This document shows, one piece after another, positions 6,849 to 15,951 of a DNA stretch of 64,000 nucleotides. The notes below the pieces were generated by a model that worked only from the letters and a program-made list of their open reading frames with translations, was not told the DNA's origin and did no database searches. The stretch is taken from contig NZ_CP031168.1 in the NCBI RefSeq assembly GCF_022354825.1, forward strand, positions 8,298,501 through 8,362,500. The letters run 5' to 3'. The translations under genes and the position numbers were made by a program. Each line of letters begins with the position of its first letter. The first letter of the stretch is position 1. The stretch comes from Paenibacillus sp. H1-7 (GTDB lineage: Bacteria; Bacillota; Bacilli; Paenibacillales; NBRC-103111).

Positions 6849-7892
6849 TTAGAAACTTTTCCCTTTTAGTAGGTTTGCCGCTCTATCAATCTCAATTCCG
6901 GTGTAAAAGTATTTGACGATGTCCTCGGCCTTGCGTCCTTCCTTGGCCATTCCGTTCGCTCCCCATTGACTCATGCCGACCCCGTGCCCGTAACCGAACG
7001 TGGTGATTTGGAGACTGCTTCCCTTCCAGCTCCACTGGAATTGCGAGGAGGCCAAGCCGAGCTTTTCTCTTACGTCGCGGCCGGTGAACGTTTTTCCGCC
7101 TATGCTGATGTTCTTGATCCGGTGCCCTTGCGTGGTCTCGATAACCTTCATAGCACCGCTGCCGCTGGCCGACGCCGGAACCGCGCTGCGCAGGCCCAGT
7201 TTCGTTTGAAGCTCTTTGGCCGTAAAGACTGTCGTTTCCCTGTACCGGGGCGACAGCTGAACATCCCAAGGGCTTGGGACACTGCGCAAATAAGGAATAT
7301 ATTGATTCCAATAGTCTTCCGAATTTTCCGTATACCCGTTGCTCGTGGAGAAAAAGGTCGCTTCGATCGGCTTGCCCTGATACGTCAGCACGGAATCTTT
7401 CGTTTCATTTACCGCCCGGCTCAGCTTGTCCATATTGGAAACGTAGGCCGCCCCCCATCGCGCTTTCAAATCATCATCGGTGCTGTAGGCTTGATGAGCG
7501 ATCGTATCCGTTACCCAAGCTCCAGACACGGGCATGTTGCTGAAATCCTGGTCCAAAATGCGGCGAACGATGTACGTTCGAGCGGCCATTGCCTGGGCTT
7601 TCATCGCTTCCAATTCAAACTCGATAGGCATTTCCGCGGCCAAAACACCTCTTACATAAGCTTCCAGCTGAACCGATTGGACTTTCTTCTCTTTGGATAA
7701 ATAGACGGGGATGACGAGCGAAGAAGCGTCATTCTGTGATTGAAGCTCTGCTGTCGATTGCGGCACCGCGCCGGCAGGGGTGTGCGTCGAATCGGTAGTC
7801 TTTACAAGAATAGCCGGTACCAGAACTACGACAGCTACAAAGCTGGACAAGCATGCAGCCGCCCAGCGGATGATCTTTTTTTTGTTGTTCAT
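6849..7892 (-). CDS. spoIID: stage II sporulation protein SpoIID
   Basis: SpoIID is a mother-cell membrane-anchored lytic transglycosylase that cleaves septal peptidoglycan with SpoIIM and SpoIIP to drive engulfment. The 347 residues show a signal anchor at about 9-30. Conserved SpoIID-domain motifs follow: LEAYVRGVLAAEMPIEFELEAMKAQAMAARTY with the catalytic-type Glu, YFSTSNGYTENSEDYW-like FFSTSNGYTENSEDYW, and GYGHGVGMSQWGANGMA at the C-terminal side. The ATG at 7892 is preceded by GGAGGAAGCAGGAGA. It follows murA in the Bacillus-type order and probably uses a sigma-E promoter that I cannot place confidently. Confidence 0.95.
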   Translation of the reverse strand: MNNKKKIIRWAAACLSSFVAVVVLVPAILVKTTDSTHTPAGAVPQSTAELQSQNDASSLVIPVYLSKEKKVQSVQLEAYVRGVLAAEMPIEFELEAMKAQAMAARTYIVRRILDQDFSNMPVSGAWVTDTIAHQAYSTDDDLKARWGAAYVSNMDKLSRAVNETKDSVLTYQGKPIEATFFSTSNGYTENSEDYWNQYIPYLRSVPSPWDVQLSPRYRETTVFTAKELQTKLGLRSAVPASASGSGAMKVIETTQGHRIKNISIGGKTFTGRDVREKLGLASSQFQWSWKGSSLQITTFGYGHGVGMSQWGANGMAKEGRKAEDIVKYFYTGIEIDRAANLLKGKSF

Positions 7893-8082
7893 TCTCCTGC
7901 TTCCTCCATCTTCTGTCGGCTCTTATCGCTCCTCCAGAACGGTTCCGTCCGCTCCGCTATCATTTCCTGGATACTCTCAAAATGCCGGGATCCTTCCTGC
8001 TAGCGCAGGTAACATCATCTTATGAGCCGAAAAGATAGAATAGAACACGGAAGCAAGCTCTCTTACAACTTAAGAGCAAAGA

Positions 8083-8126
8083 GAAAAAAAGAGGAGACCC
8101 TCTCCATAACAGAGAGAATCTCCTCT
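8083..8126 (-). terminator. intrinsic terminator after murA
   Basis: On the minus strand AGAGGAGA pairs with TCTCCTCT, enclosing a second CTCTC/GAGAG stem, followed by a run of seven T. It separates murA from spoIID. Confidence 0.9.
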
Positions 8127-8142
8127 ATAAGCTCGCAGCATC

Positions 8143-9465
8143 TTATGCCAAGCTTGGGCTGACTGCAAAAATCGAAATCGGCTCCTCCACCGGCTCGGCC
8201 ACTTCCAGCGGCATTCTTTGAACGTCCGCACCGATCAGACGCAGCTTGTTCGCAATATCGACATAGCCGCGATCAATATGATGGACGCCGGTAATCTCGG
8301 TTTCTCCGTCAGCGGCCAGGGCTGCCAATACTAGAGCCGCGCCGGCACGCAGGTCGGTAGCGCATACTTTAGCGCCGCGCAAACGGTTGCCTCCGCCAAT
8401 AACGGCGGTACGCCCGTCGACTTTGATCTGCGCGTTCATATTGACCAGCTGCTCTACATGCATGAAACGGTTCTCGAATACCGTTTCCGTCACGATACTC
8501 GTCCCGTCGGCCGTAAGCAAGAGCGCCATCATCTGGGATTGCATATCGGTCGGGAAGCCGGGATAAGGCAGCGTCTTCACGTCGACGCAACGAAGCGGTC
8601 GGTCGGTAAACACGCGCAGGCCGTTCTCGTCTTCCTCTACGTGGACGCCCATTTCCTGCATTTTGGAAATGACTGGCCGCAAATGATCGCCAATCGCTCC
8701 TTCAATGTACAAATCGCTGCCGGTAATGGCCGCGGCGATCATATATGTACCCGCTTCAATTCGATCCGGAATGACCGTATGTACGCAGCCGCTCAGCTTT
8801 TCCACGCCGTCAATTCGAATAAGACCGGTGCCCGCACCGCGAATTTTTGCACCCATGGCGTTCAAGTAGTTGGCCAAATCCACAATTTCCGGCTCTTTCG
8901 CCGCATTTTCAATCGTGGTTGTACCCTCTGCCAGCGTGGCTGCCATCATGATATTTTCCGTAGCGCCTACGCTGGCTACGTCCAAATACACTTTGGCGCC
9001 CTTAAGACGTCCGGATATTTTCGCATCGATATACCCTTGGCCAAGCTCGATCTCGGCACCCATGGCCTCGAACCCTTTCAGATGCTGGTCAATAGGTCTC
9101 GTACCGATGGCACATCCGCCGGGAAGCGATATTCTCGCGTGTCCCATCCGGGCCAATAAAGGTCCCATTACGAGAAACGAAGCCCGCATTTTGCGAACCA
9201 GCTCGTAGGATGCTTCACAAGTCCTTATGTTCTGTGCATTTACGCGTATAGTTTCATCTTTATATTCAATTTCGACACCAAGACTTTCCAAAACCTTGTT
9301 GATCACAATAACGTCGTCCAGGGGAGGCGCGTCATGAATCACGCTGACTCCTTCTGTACCCAAGATAGAGGCTGCGATAATCGGCAGGACGGCATTTTTT
9401 GCGCCGTGTATTTTCACTCTGCCGGACAATCTTTTGCCGCCGCGGACGATAATTTTGCTCATCAT
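8143..9465 (-). CDS. murA: UDP-N-acetylglucosamine 1-carboxyvinyltransferase MurA
   Basis: MurA transfers enolpyruvate from PEP to UDP-GlcNAc, the first committed step of peptidoglycan synthesis. The protein has the duplicated EPT fold. Visible motifs are [13 protein letters not shown] with the PEP-binding Lys-Asn, the fosfomycin-target Cys loop [18 protein letters not shown], and [12 protein letters not shown] with the catalytic Asp. The start is one of two adjacent ATGs at 9465/9462 after GGAGG; the reading frame continues nine codons upstream but lacks a better site. Position next to spoIID matches the Bacillus subtilis murAA copy. Confidence 0.95.
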   Translation of the reverse strand: MMSKIIVRGGKRLSGRVKIHGAKNAVLPIIAASILGTEGVSVIHDAPPLDDVIVINKVLESLGVEIEYKDETIRVNAQNIRTCEASYELVRKMRASFLVMGPLLARMGHARISLPGGCAIGTRPIDQHLKGFEAMGAEIELGQGYIDAKISGRLKGAKVYLDVASVGATENIMMAATLAEGTTTIENAAKEPEIVDLANYLNAMGAKIRGAGTGLIRIDGVEKLSGCVHTVIPDRIEAGTYMIAAAITGSDLYIEGAIGDHLRPVISKMQEMGVHVEEDENGLRVFTDRPLRCVDVKTLPYPGFPTDMQSQMMALLLTADGTSIVTETVFENRFMHVEQLVNMNAQIKVDGRTAVIGGGNRLRGAKVCATDLRAGAALVLAALAADGETEITGVHHIDRGYVDIANKLRLIGADVQRMPLEVAEPVEEPISIFAVSPSLA

Positions 9466-9502
9466 GGTCCCCCTCCGCGCTGTTTTCATTGCATACTGTA
9501 AC

Positions 9503-9531
9503 AGTTTAGCATTGAACCTTCAGCATGTAAA
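9503..9531 (-). promoter_or_regulatory. sigma-A-type promoter of murA
   Basis: On the minus strand TTTACA and TAAACT are separated by 17 nt, about 40 bp upstream of the murA start. Confidence 0.6.
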
Positions 9532-9654
9532 TTTTCAAATTGAAAAACAAACGATCACGAATACTATTCGGAGCTAATAAGGGATTTCTAACGGTTGTAC
9601 TAACCATTGTTGACAAAATTCACCTTAGTTATTCTAAATCCGGTGGACAAACCG

Positions 9655-9906
9655 TCAAAACATCCCCGAAAGCCAGGTCGACCAATGAAAATAATCGACA
9701 AAAAATTTCGCAACCTGATAGCCCAATGCAATCGACAAAAAGATTTGCAGCACCTTGCTTTGGATGCTCTTTGGTTTTTTTACTATTTTATCTAACTGAA
9801 GTTCTTGCAGCGCCCACCACGAGCATGCAATGCATACGAGCACGATGAAGATGTTCATTAACCCGTTCATCCCCATGGACGTGCTCATTTGATCTACATA
9901 ATCCAT
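9655..9906 (-). CDS. DUF1146 family membrane protein (YwzB-like)
   Basis: The 83-residue protein has two hydrophobic segments (about residues 15-34 and 50-68) separated by a short basic linker. The size, topology and position upstream of murA match the DUF1146/YwzB family found between the atp and murAA genes of Bacillus subtilis. Function is unknown. The ATG at 9906 follows GGGGG at 6 nt. It starts 20 bp after the protease gene stops, so the two may be co-transcribed. Confidence 0.75.
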   Translation of the reverse strand: MDYVDQMSTSMGMNGLMNIFIVLVCIACSWWALQELQLDKIVKKPKSIQSKVLQIFLSIALGYQVAKFFVDYFHWSTWLSGMF

Positions 9907-9926
9907 ACTTGACCCCCGTTTTCGGA

Positions 9927-12434
9927 TTAAGGCATGATTTTCGCAAGCATCGTGACAAATTCGGCCCTGGACGCCTGCTGATCGGGTCTGTAGCTGCCAT
10001 CGTCATAGCCGGTAATCCAGCCTTCCGCCTTCATTTGCTTTAGCACGCCAACGCCCCAATAATTTTCATCGACATCGGTAAAAGGAATCGCGCCCCGCCG
10101 TTTGCCCGATATGTTCATGCTTCTGGCAATCATCGAGGTCATTTCCATCCGGCTCACCGGCTGGTCGGGCGCGAACGAGCGATCAGGATAGCCGTCAACA
10201 ATTCCTGCTTGGGCGGCCTTGGCAATATCCGCGTAAGCCCAATGCCCGCTGGACACATCCGTGTAGCTGATCGTCTTTTGCTTGCTGAGCTTGAACGCCC
10301 GGCTAAGTATCGTCGTCGCTTCCGCACGGGTTATCGGCAAATCCGGACGGAACGTGTAGTCGTCGTAGCCGTTAATGATCTGTTTACCGCTTAGCTCCAG
10401 GATGCTGTTCAAAGCCCAGTGCTCCTGAATGTCGGCATACCCTCCGATTAGAGGCTTGGCTTTGACCATGAGCTGATACACATCGCGATCGAACAGCTCG
10501 CTTGCCGTCAGCTTCAAATAATACGTCCCCGATGGAAGCCGTTGATGCAGCATGATGGTTTTCCTGCCGTCGCCGCTCGCGATCGGACGCATGCTTCCAT
10601 CGTACAGGAACGCGAACATAGGAACGTTCGGAATGCCGGTTACATTCAGCTGCGCATACGTATCTCCGCTTAACTGGAATTGATACCAATCCACGTCGTC
10701 CGCCTTATCGATCAAACCGGTGTATTCAGTATCCAGCGAGATCGTCGTCGCCTGATAGGAGCGATTGTTCGGCTCGTTAGGGTCCATTTGCTTCGCGTCG
10801 TATTCAATATCCAGCATATACTCGCCAACGACCGCGTTCGCGTATTGTTTGACGTTGCTTACTTTAATATAATATTTGCCCGGAAACACTTCCGCTAGCG
10901 CCAGCATTTCCGTAACGCCATCATCATCGGTATCGATAGTGGTGCCCTTCTCTCCCTGCTTCTGCACGAACAATACCGGATCGATCCGGGCCGTATCCGT
11001 GCTGAGGCGTATCGTAAGCGATCCGGACTGTTCTACCGGAAACTCGAACCAATCCTGGTCGCCAGTCTGATGAAACGTTCCTTTCAGTCTCTGGCTTCGG
11101 GAAGGGAGCACGTATGCTTTATACTGTTTATCGTTATCTTCGAACTGATCGCGGTAAATGTCAAAAGACGTGGTCAGCTTGTAAGGCACTTCGCCGGTTT
11201 GATTCCGGTCCGTCAATTGAAGCAGCAGGTAGCTTTTGCCTTGGGTTACCTTCAAGGGCACCGGCTGACCGGGGTGCGCCGTCACACTGCTAAAGGTGCC
11301 TTTGGCATCGGTATGCTGTACCGTCACCGTCTGTCCTTCCGCCAATTCGAAGGTGAGGTTCACCGTGCCGTCGTACGGGGCATCGAATGAGAACCAGTCC
11401 TGGTCCGAGCCGCCGGTGAACGATGCGGAAATCATCTTGCTCACGGAGATCGCTTTGGCTTGATTTTTCCGGTTATTCGGTTCATACATATCCAGTAAAG
11501 GCATCTCCGCGAGGGCGCGATCCGCACGCAGAAGCCCGTAACCCGTAGACTCATCCCATCCCGTATCCATCAAATCCTGTGCGGTTTGCCGCAGCAGCTG
11601 ACGAATTTGGTACACCTTCATATCCGGATACTTGCTCCATGCCAAGGCAGCTACGGCAGCGACTTGAGGAGCGGCCATGGACGTGCCGTCCTTATGCTCA
11701 TACGAATTGCCTTTGGCTGTCGTGAACACATCCCACGGGGCAACAAGATCGATCTCCGGCCCCGAATTCGACAGGCTGTTCGCCTGGAAATCGGCCGACA
11801 TGCCGCCAACCGCCAATACCGTAGGATACGCAGCGGGATACCTCACCCGGTTCCCTTCATTCCCCGTCGCTGCGACGAGAAGCACGTCTTTTTCCTCCGC
11901 ATAGCGGACAATATCATTCATATAATCAGAATATTTATTAATGCCAAGGGACAGCACAACTATTTTCGCCCCATGATCAATGGCATACTTGATTCCTTCG
12001 CCCAGCTTCTGCTCCCCGCCGGAACCGTCCGACTCCAGCGCTTTGATCGGCATGATTTTCGCATCCCACAAAATGCCCGAAATGCCTCTGTCATTGTTGG
12101 CTGCGGCAGCCAATACGCCGGCCACATTCGTTCCATGCCCGTTATCGTCCTGGGGCAAGAGCTTCGAATTGATCAGATTGATCCCTGGAACCAAATTCTT
12201 TTTCAAATCGGGATGATTCAAATCGACCCCGGTATCGACGATGGCTATCGTTATATTGGAATTGCCTTTCGCTATATCCCATGCTTCATTGATATGGATG
12301 TCTTTTAAGTAAGTTTGCTTTTCCCCCAGAGGATCGTTTGCCGTTGCCGCCAGCACTTGACCGGCACACAGCAGCATCATCACGATCACAACGGCCCAAT
12401 GAACGAGTTGGCGAGTAACGGTTTTATGTAACAT
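9927..12434 (-). CDS. cell-surface subtilisin-like serine protease with PPC and SLH domains
   Basis: This is an exported S8 protease of about 835 residues. After a signal peptide (cleavage near VLA-AT, residue 31 counted from the ATG at 12440) the catalytic domain follows almost at once. It has Asp in IVDTGVD, His in NGHGTNVAGV, the oxyanion Asn in AATGNEGN and Ser in DGTSMAAPQVA. Three PPC-type beta domains (each with EPN/DN.. and DQDWF/DVDWY motifs) span about residues 325-655. Three SLH repeats at the C-terminus should anchor the enzyme to pyruvylated wall polymer. No I9 propeptide is evident. The second ATG (12434) has better spacing to AAGGA than the one at 12440. Confidence 0.92.
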   Translation of the reverse strand: MLHKTVTRQLVHWAVVIVMMLLCAGQVLAATANDPLGEKQTYLKDIHINEAWDIAKGNSNITIAIVDTGVDLNHPDLKKNLVPGINLINSKLLPQDDNGHGTNVAGVLAAAANNDRGISGILWDAKIMPIKALESDGSGGEQKLGEGIKYAIDHGAKIVVLSLGINKYSDYMNDIVRYAEEKDVLLVAATGNEGNRVRYPAAYPTVLAVGGMSADFQANSLSNSGPEIDLVAPWDVFTTAKGNSYEHKDGTSMAAPQVAAVAALAWSKYPDMKVYQIRQLLRQTAQDLMDTGWDESTGYGLLRADRALAEMPLLDMYEPNNRKNQAKAISVSKMISASFTGGSDQDWFSFDAPYDGTVNLTFELAEGQTVTVQHTDAKGTFSSVTAHPGQPVPLKVTQGKSYLLLQLTDRNQTGEVPYKLTTSFDIYRDQFEDNDKQYKAYVLPSRSQRLKGTFHQTGDQDWFEFPVEQSGSLTIRLSTDTARIDPVLFVQKQGEKGTTIDTDDDGVTEMLALAEVFPGKYYIKVSNVKQYANAVVGEYMLDIEYDAKQMDPNEPNNRSYQATTISLDTEYTGLIDKADDVDWYQFQLSGDTYAQLNVTGIPNVPMFAFLYDGSMRPIASGDGRKTIMLHQRLPSGTYYLKLTASELFDRDVYQLMVKAKPLIGGYADIQEHWALNSILELSGKQIINGYDDYTFRPDLPITRAEATTILSRAFKLSKQKTISYTDVSSGHWAYADIAKAAQAGIVDGYPDRSFAPDQPVSRMEMTSMIARSMNISGKRRGAIPFTDVDENYWGVGVLKQMKAEGWITGYDDGSYRPDQQASRAEFVTMLAKIMP

Positions 12435-12567
12435 GTCCATGGTTCCTTCTTTGCTTTTTGGAGTAGCTTACCTATTTCGATACAGCCCCCTTGTTTCCTG
12501 CCGTACGGGGCCGTTCACAGACTAGTAAATGATGGAGGTTTGAGCAGCGCCATCGTTTAGCTCATTC

Positions 12568-12596
12568 ATTGTACCACTTCTATTCCGTGCGGTGAA
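12568..12596 (-). promoter_or_regulatory. promoter of the SLH protease gene
   Basis: On the minus strand TTCACC and TACAAT are 17 nt apart, and TGG before TACAAT provides an extended -10. Confidence 0.55.
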
Positions 12597-12726
12597 TAGC
12601 TGGATGACGCCCTCTCGATGCAAAATTATGACAACTTAGCGACGGTCATTCCTTTGACTGCCTAACCCCCTATTCAGAAGTACCGATCGGTTCCGTATCG
12701 TTGCGCACCATGCTAAGTATTAACAC

Positions 12727-12770
12727 AAAAAAGCCCGGTTTGACACGCATGAAAGCGGCCAACCGGACTT
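12727..12770 (-). terminator. intrinsic terminator of the nuo operon
   Basis: On the minus strand AGTCCGGTT pairs with AACCGGGCT (one G-U pair) and is followed by TTTTTT, just after nuoN. Confidence 0.85.
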
Positions 12771-12803
12771 TATTTTTTATGACTCAGGTCTATTCTTCTG
12801 GAA

Positions 12804-14318
12804 CTAGCTCAGGAAAAATAAATCCTGCGTCAAGGAGAAGATTTGTTCGATCCATCCCAGCACCCATTGAGGGACGATACCGAGCAGCACGCTAATTCCC
12901 GCACACAGCCACAGTGTAATCCCAAGAGGCAAGGGCACTACGACGTCACGCGACTCGAAATCGGTACGCATGAACATTTGGCGGATCAAGCCGAAGTAAT
13001 AATAGAACGAGACTACGCTCGTACCGATCATAACGGCTGCCAGCCAGTAATGCTGAGTCTGCATGGTGCCCATCATAATGTACACTTTACCGAAGAAGCC
13101 GCCGGATAAGGGAAGCCCCGCCAAGGAAAGCACCAGCAGCACGGTCGCTATGGCGACTCCCGGAGCCCGGTAATACAGGCCGGCCAATGAGCTGATCGCT
13201 TCTTCGCCCGAAGACCGTTCCATAATCATGAGGACGGCAAAAATCCCGATGTTCATAAACAAGTAGGCAATCAGGTAAAAAGCAAACTCCGAAAAGTTGG
13301 AGTAGTGCGCCATAGCAAATTGGACCGCGATCGGGACAAGCAAGTAACCAGAATTGGCAATTCCGGAGTAAGCCAACAGCCGCTTCAGGTTGTTTTGGCG
13401 CAGGGCGGTAAAGTTACCGATGATCATTGCCGCTGCCGCCACCACCATGAGGGAGAGCAGCATATCGCCGTGGAACGGCAGGCTCATCAACTCTCCAATA
13501 CCGAACACGCCGTATAGCATCCGGAATATGATAGCGAACGCCGCTGCCTTCGATACGACCGCTAGAAACGCCGTGATCGGCGTCGAAGCTCCCTGATACA
13601 CGTCCGGCGCCCACATATGGAACGGAGCCGCCGCAATTTTGAAGCCGAATCCGGCCAGCAGCAGGAAGAACGACAAGTACAGGAACGGCATCATGGCTTC
13701 GCCATTTTGTCCGAGCGCCGCATTGATTTCCGCGATGCTGGTTGACCCCGACATCCCGTACAGGAACGACATCCCGTACAAAATCAAGGCCGACGAGATC
13801 CCTCCCAGCACAACATATTTGAACGCACCTTCGTTGGAACGGAGATCCTTCTTCCTCATAGCAACCAGAATATAAGACGTGATGCTGAGCAGCTCCAAAC
13901 CGACATAGAGCGTGATCATGTCGCCGGACGACGCCATAATCATGCCGCCTAACGTTGCAGGGAGAAGCAAGTAGTAGAACTCCCCGATATGCGGTACTTC
14001 CTCTTCCTTGACGGAGCCGATGCTCATGAACGTTACCAGTGCAGCCCCCGTCAGAAGAATCAGCTTCATGATGTTCGCAAAGTCGTCAACGCGGTAGCTG
14101 AAATTCAACAATACTTTCGGCTCCGTCGGATTCAAATATCCGAGTACGAACAAGCCCGACACGACAATGCTTACGAGCGAGAGCCATCCGAGCGCCGTAC
14201 GGTTCACTCGTTTGGGCAGCAACAGGTCGAGCAGCGACAATACGACCGCAGCTATAACCAGAGTCAGCTCCGGTGCCAAGTATGCCAGATCGCTCCCTTG
14301 GAGACGTAGTTGTTCCAC
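12804..14318 (-). CDS. nuoN: NADH-quinone oxidoreductase subunit N
   Basis: NuoN is one of three antiporter-like proton-pumping subunits of the complex I membrane arm. The 504-residue protein is almost entirely hydrophobic with about 14 transmembrane segments. It contains the conserved YVGLELLSITSYILVAMRK region with the key Glu, and KIAAAPFHMWAPDVYQGASTP with Lys and His of the proton path. It is the last gene of the operon, 4 bp after nuoM. The ATG at 14318 is used. No oddities seen. Confidence 0.96.
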   Translation of the reverse strand: MEQLRLQGSDLAYLAPELTLVIAAVVLSLLDLLLPKRVNRTALGWLSLVSIVVSGLFVLGYLNPTEPKVLLNFSYRVDDFANIMKLILLTGAALVTFMSIGSVKEEEVPHIGEFYYLLLPATLGGMIMASSGDMITLYVGLELLSITSYILVAMRKKDLRSNEGAFKYVVLGGISSALILYGMSFLYGMSGSTSIAEINAALGQNGEAMMPFLYLSFFLLLAGFGFKIAAAPFHMWAPDVYQGASTPITAFLAVVSKAAAFAIIFRMLYGVFGIGELMSLPFHGDMLLSLMVVAAAAMIIGNFTALRQNNLKRLLAYSGIANSGYLLVPIAVQFAMAHYSNFSEFAFYLIAYLFMNIGIFAVLMIMERSSGEEAISSLAGLYYRAPGVAIATVLLVLSLAGLPLSGGFFGKVYIMMGTMQTQHYWLAAVMIGTSVVSFYYYFGLIRQMFMRTDFESRDVVVPLPLGITLWLCAGISVLLGIVPQWVLGWIEQIFSLTQDLFFLS

Positions 14319-14322
14319 CGGT

Positions 14323-15951
14323 CTAACCCCCCATCTTCACTACGGTATGGATAAATTGATCGAAGCTGCTAACCGTCTGATGCAGCGGATCGCTCAGCAC
14401 CGCAGGGTAAATGCCCAGCACGACGACAAAGGCAACCAGCGCTACCATCGGAATAGCTTCCATTAACCGGGCATCGCGTATGCCTTCCGGCTGTACTTTC
14501 GGCGGCCCGTAAGTAATGCTCAGTACCCCGCGCAATACATACACCGCCGTCAGAATCACGCCGACCGTTCCGATCACCGTAATGATTTTGGCTTTTTCGA
14601 ACAAGCCCGCGAAGGCCAGGAACTCACTGATGAACCCGGACAAGCCCGGCAGACCAAGCGATGCCATACCGGCAACCAGCAAAATGCCGGAAATGAACGG
14701 CACGTTCTTGGCGAGCCCGCCCAGCTGATCCAGCATGGTCGTTTGCGTCCGCTCATAGATAGCACCGACGAGCAGGAACATAAGCGCCGAAATCAAGCCG
14801 TGGGACACGAGCTGGAAGATCGCCCCCTGCATCCCAATCGTGTTGAACGCCGCAATCCCGAGCAGCACGATCCCCATATGGCTAATACTGGAGTAAGCCA
14901 GCACCAGCTTGAAATCCTTTTGTACGAATGCCAGGATCGCCCCGTACAAAATATTAATTACACCCAGAATCGCCAGTACCGTCGCCCACTGCATCGCTTG
15001 CTGCGGGAACAGCAGGATGCCGAAGCGGATCAAGCCGTACGCCCCCATTTTCAGCAGAATGCCGGAGTGGATCATAACGATCGACGGCGGAGCTTCCGTA
15101 TGTACCTTCAGCATCCAAGTGTGGAACGGGAAGATCGGCAGCTTGATTCCGAACGCAACCAAGAGCAGGATGAATAGCGTCCATTTCATCGTCTCGCTCA
15201 TAAAGAACGGGTTGCCTTCCAAATCTCCTTGATTTACATAAGCCGCCTGGTCCTGAAACAAATGACTCGTTATGACGCTGAGGTCACCGCTGTAAAAAAT
15301 CGATGTGCCTGCCTCATTCGACACTTGCCCGAAGCCTGCGGTCACAATAATAATCAGAAACGCAATCAGCATGACGGCCGAGCCCAAGCCGTTGTAGATC
15401 AAGAACTTGTTGGCCGCCCGCTCCCGCTCCATGTAGCCCCAGATTCCGATCAGGAAGAACACCGGAATGAGCGTCACTTCGAAGAAGACGAAGAATAAGA
15501 ACAGGTCTTGCGCCATAAAGACTCCGAACATCCCGGTTTCTAACAGCAAGAACAAAATGTAGTACGATTTCCACCTTTTCTTGATATACACCGACGCAAG
15601 CGCCGCCATCGTACCGATGAATGCGGTTAGGAACACCAGCGGCAGTGACAAGCCGTCTACCGCCATGTTGTACTTGAACTGGAAGTAGTAAGACGTCATC
15701 TGATTCAAGCCTTGCGCCTCATGATTGAGAGGGACTTGAATCCATGTCGCTTCCTCCTTGAACTGCATTCCTTCGAGCTGGTGATTGAAATCAGCATAGA
15801 GCCAAGCCGACAAGGCCAGCGGGATCAATGTGGCGATTATGGCGATCGTCTTGATCCATCTGCCCCGGTCCTTCGGCATGAATAGAAGCACAAGAACGCC
15901 AAGCAAAGGAGAGAAGGTGATCAGCGATAAAATATACGAGCTATCCGACAT
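14323..15951 (-). CDS. nuoM: NADH-quinone oxidoreductase subunit M
   Basis: NuoM is an antiporter-like proton-pumping subunit. The 542-residue protein shows about 14 membrane spans. It has the conserved Glu in LFFVFFEVTLIPVFFLIGIWG, the Lys/His of GIKLPIFPFHTWMLKVHTEAP, and AYSSISHMG. It overlaps the end of nuoL by 11 bp and is followed by nuoN. A separate hydrophilic insertion after the second span (about residues 60-85) is common in Gram-positive homologues. Confidence 0.96.
   Translation of the reverse strand: MSDSSYILSLITFSPLLGVLVLLFMPKDRGRWIKTIAIIATLIPLALSAWLYADFNHQLEGMQFKEEATWIQVPLNHEAQGLNQMTSYYFQFKYNMAVDGLSLPLVFLTAFIGTMAALASVYIKKRWKSYYILFLLLETGMFGVFMAQDLFLFFVFFEVTLIPVFFLIGIWGYMERERAANKFLIYNGLGSAVMLIAFLIIIVTAGFGQVSNEAGTSIFYSGDLSVITSHLFQDQAAYVNQGDLEGNPFFMSETMKWTLFILLLVAFGIKLPIFPFHTWMLKVHTEAPPSIVMIHSGILLKMGAYGLIRFGILLFPQQAMQWATVLAILGVINILYGAILAFVQKDFKLVLAYSSISHMGIVLLGIAAFNTIGMQGAIFQLVSHGLISALMFLLVGAIYERTQTTMLDQLGGLAKNVPFISGILLVAGMASLGLPGLSGFISEFLAFAGLFEKAKIITVIGTVGVILTAVYVLRGVLSITYGPPKVQPEGIRDARLMEAIPMVALVAFVVVLGIYPAVLSDPLHQTVSSFDQFIHTVVKMGG

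Larger units (their letters stand above)
12435..12803. other. 369-bp spacer between nuoN and the SLH protease gene
   Basis: This gap holds the nuoN terminator (12727-12770), a promoter for the protease (12568-12596) and an mRNA leader of roughly 125 nt. I see no open frame with a ribosome binding site. The leader does not match a riboswitch class that I recognise. Confidence 0.6.

Noticed and set aside
12440-12570. Possible riboswitch in the leader of the SLH protease gene
   Set aside because: The GC-rich leader has no match to c-di-GMP, c-di-AMP or other classes known to me.
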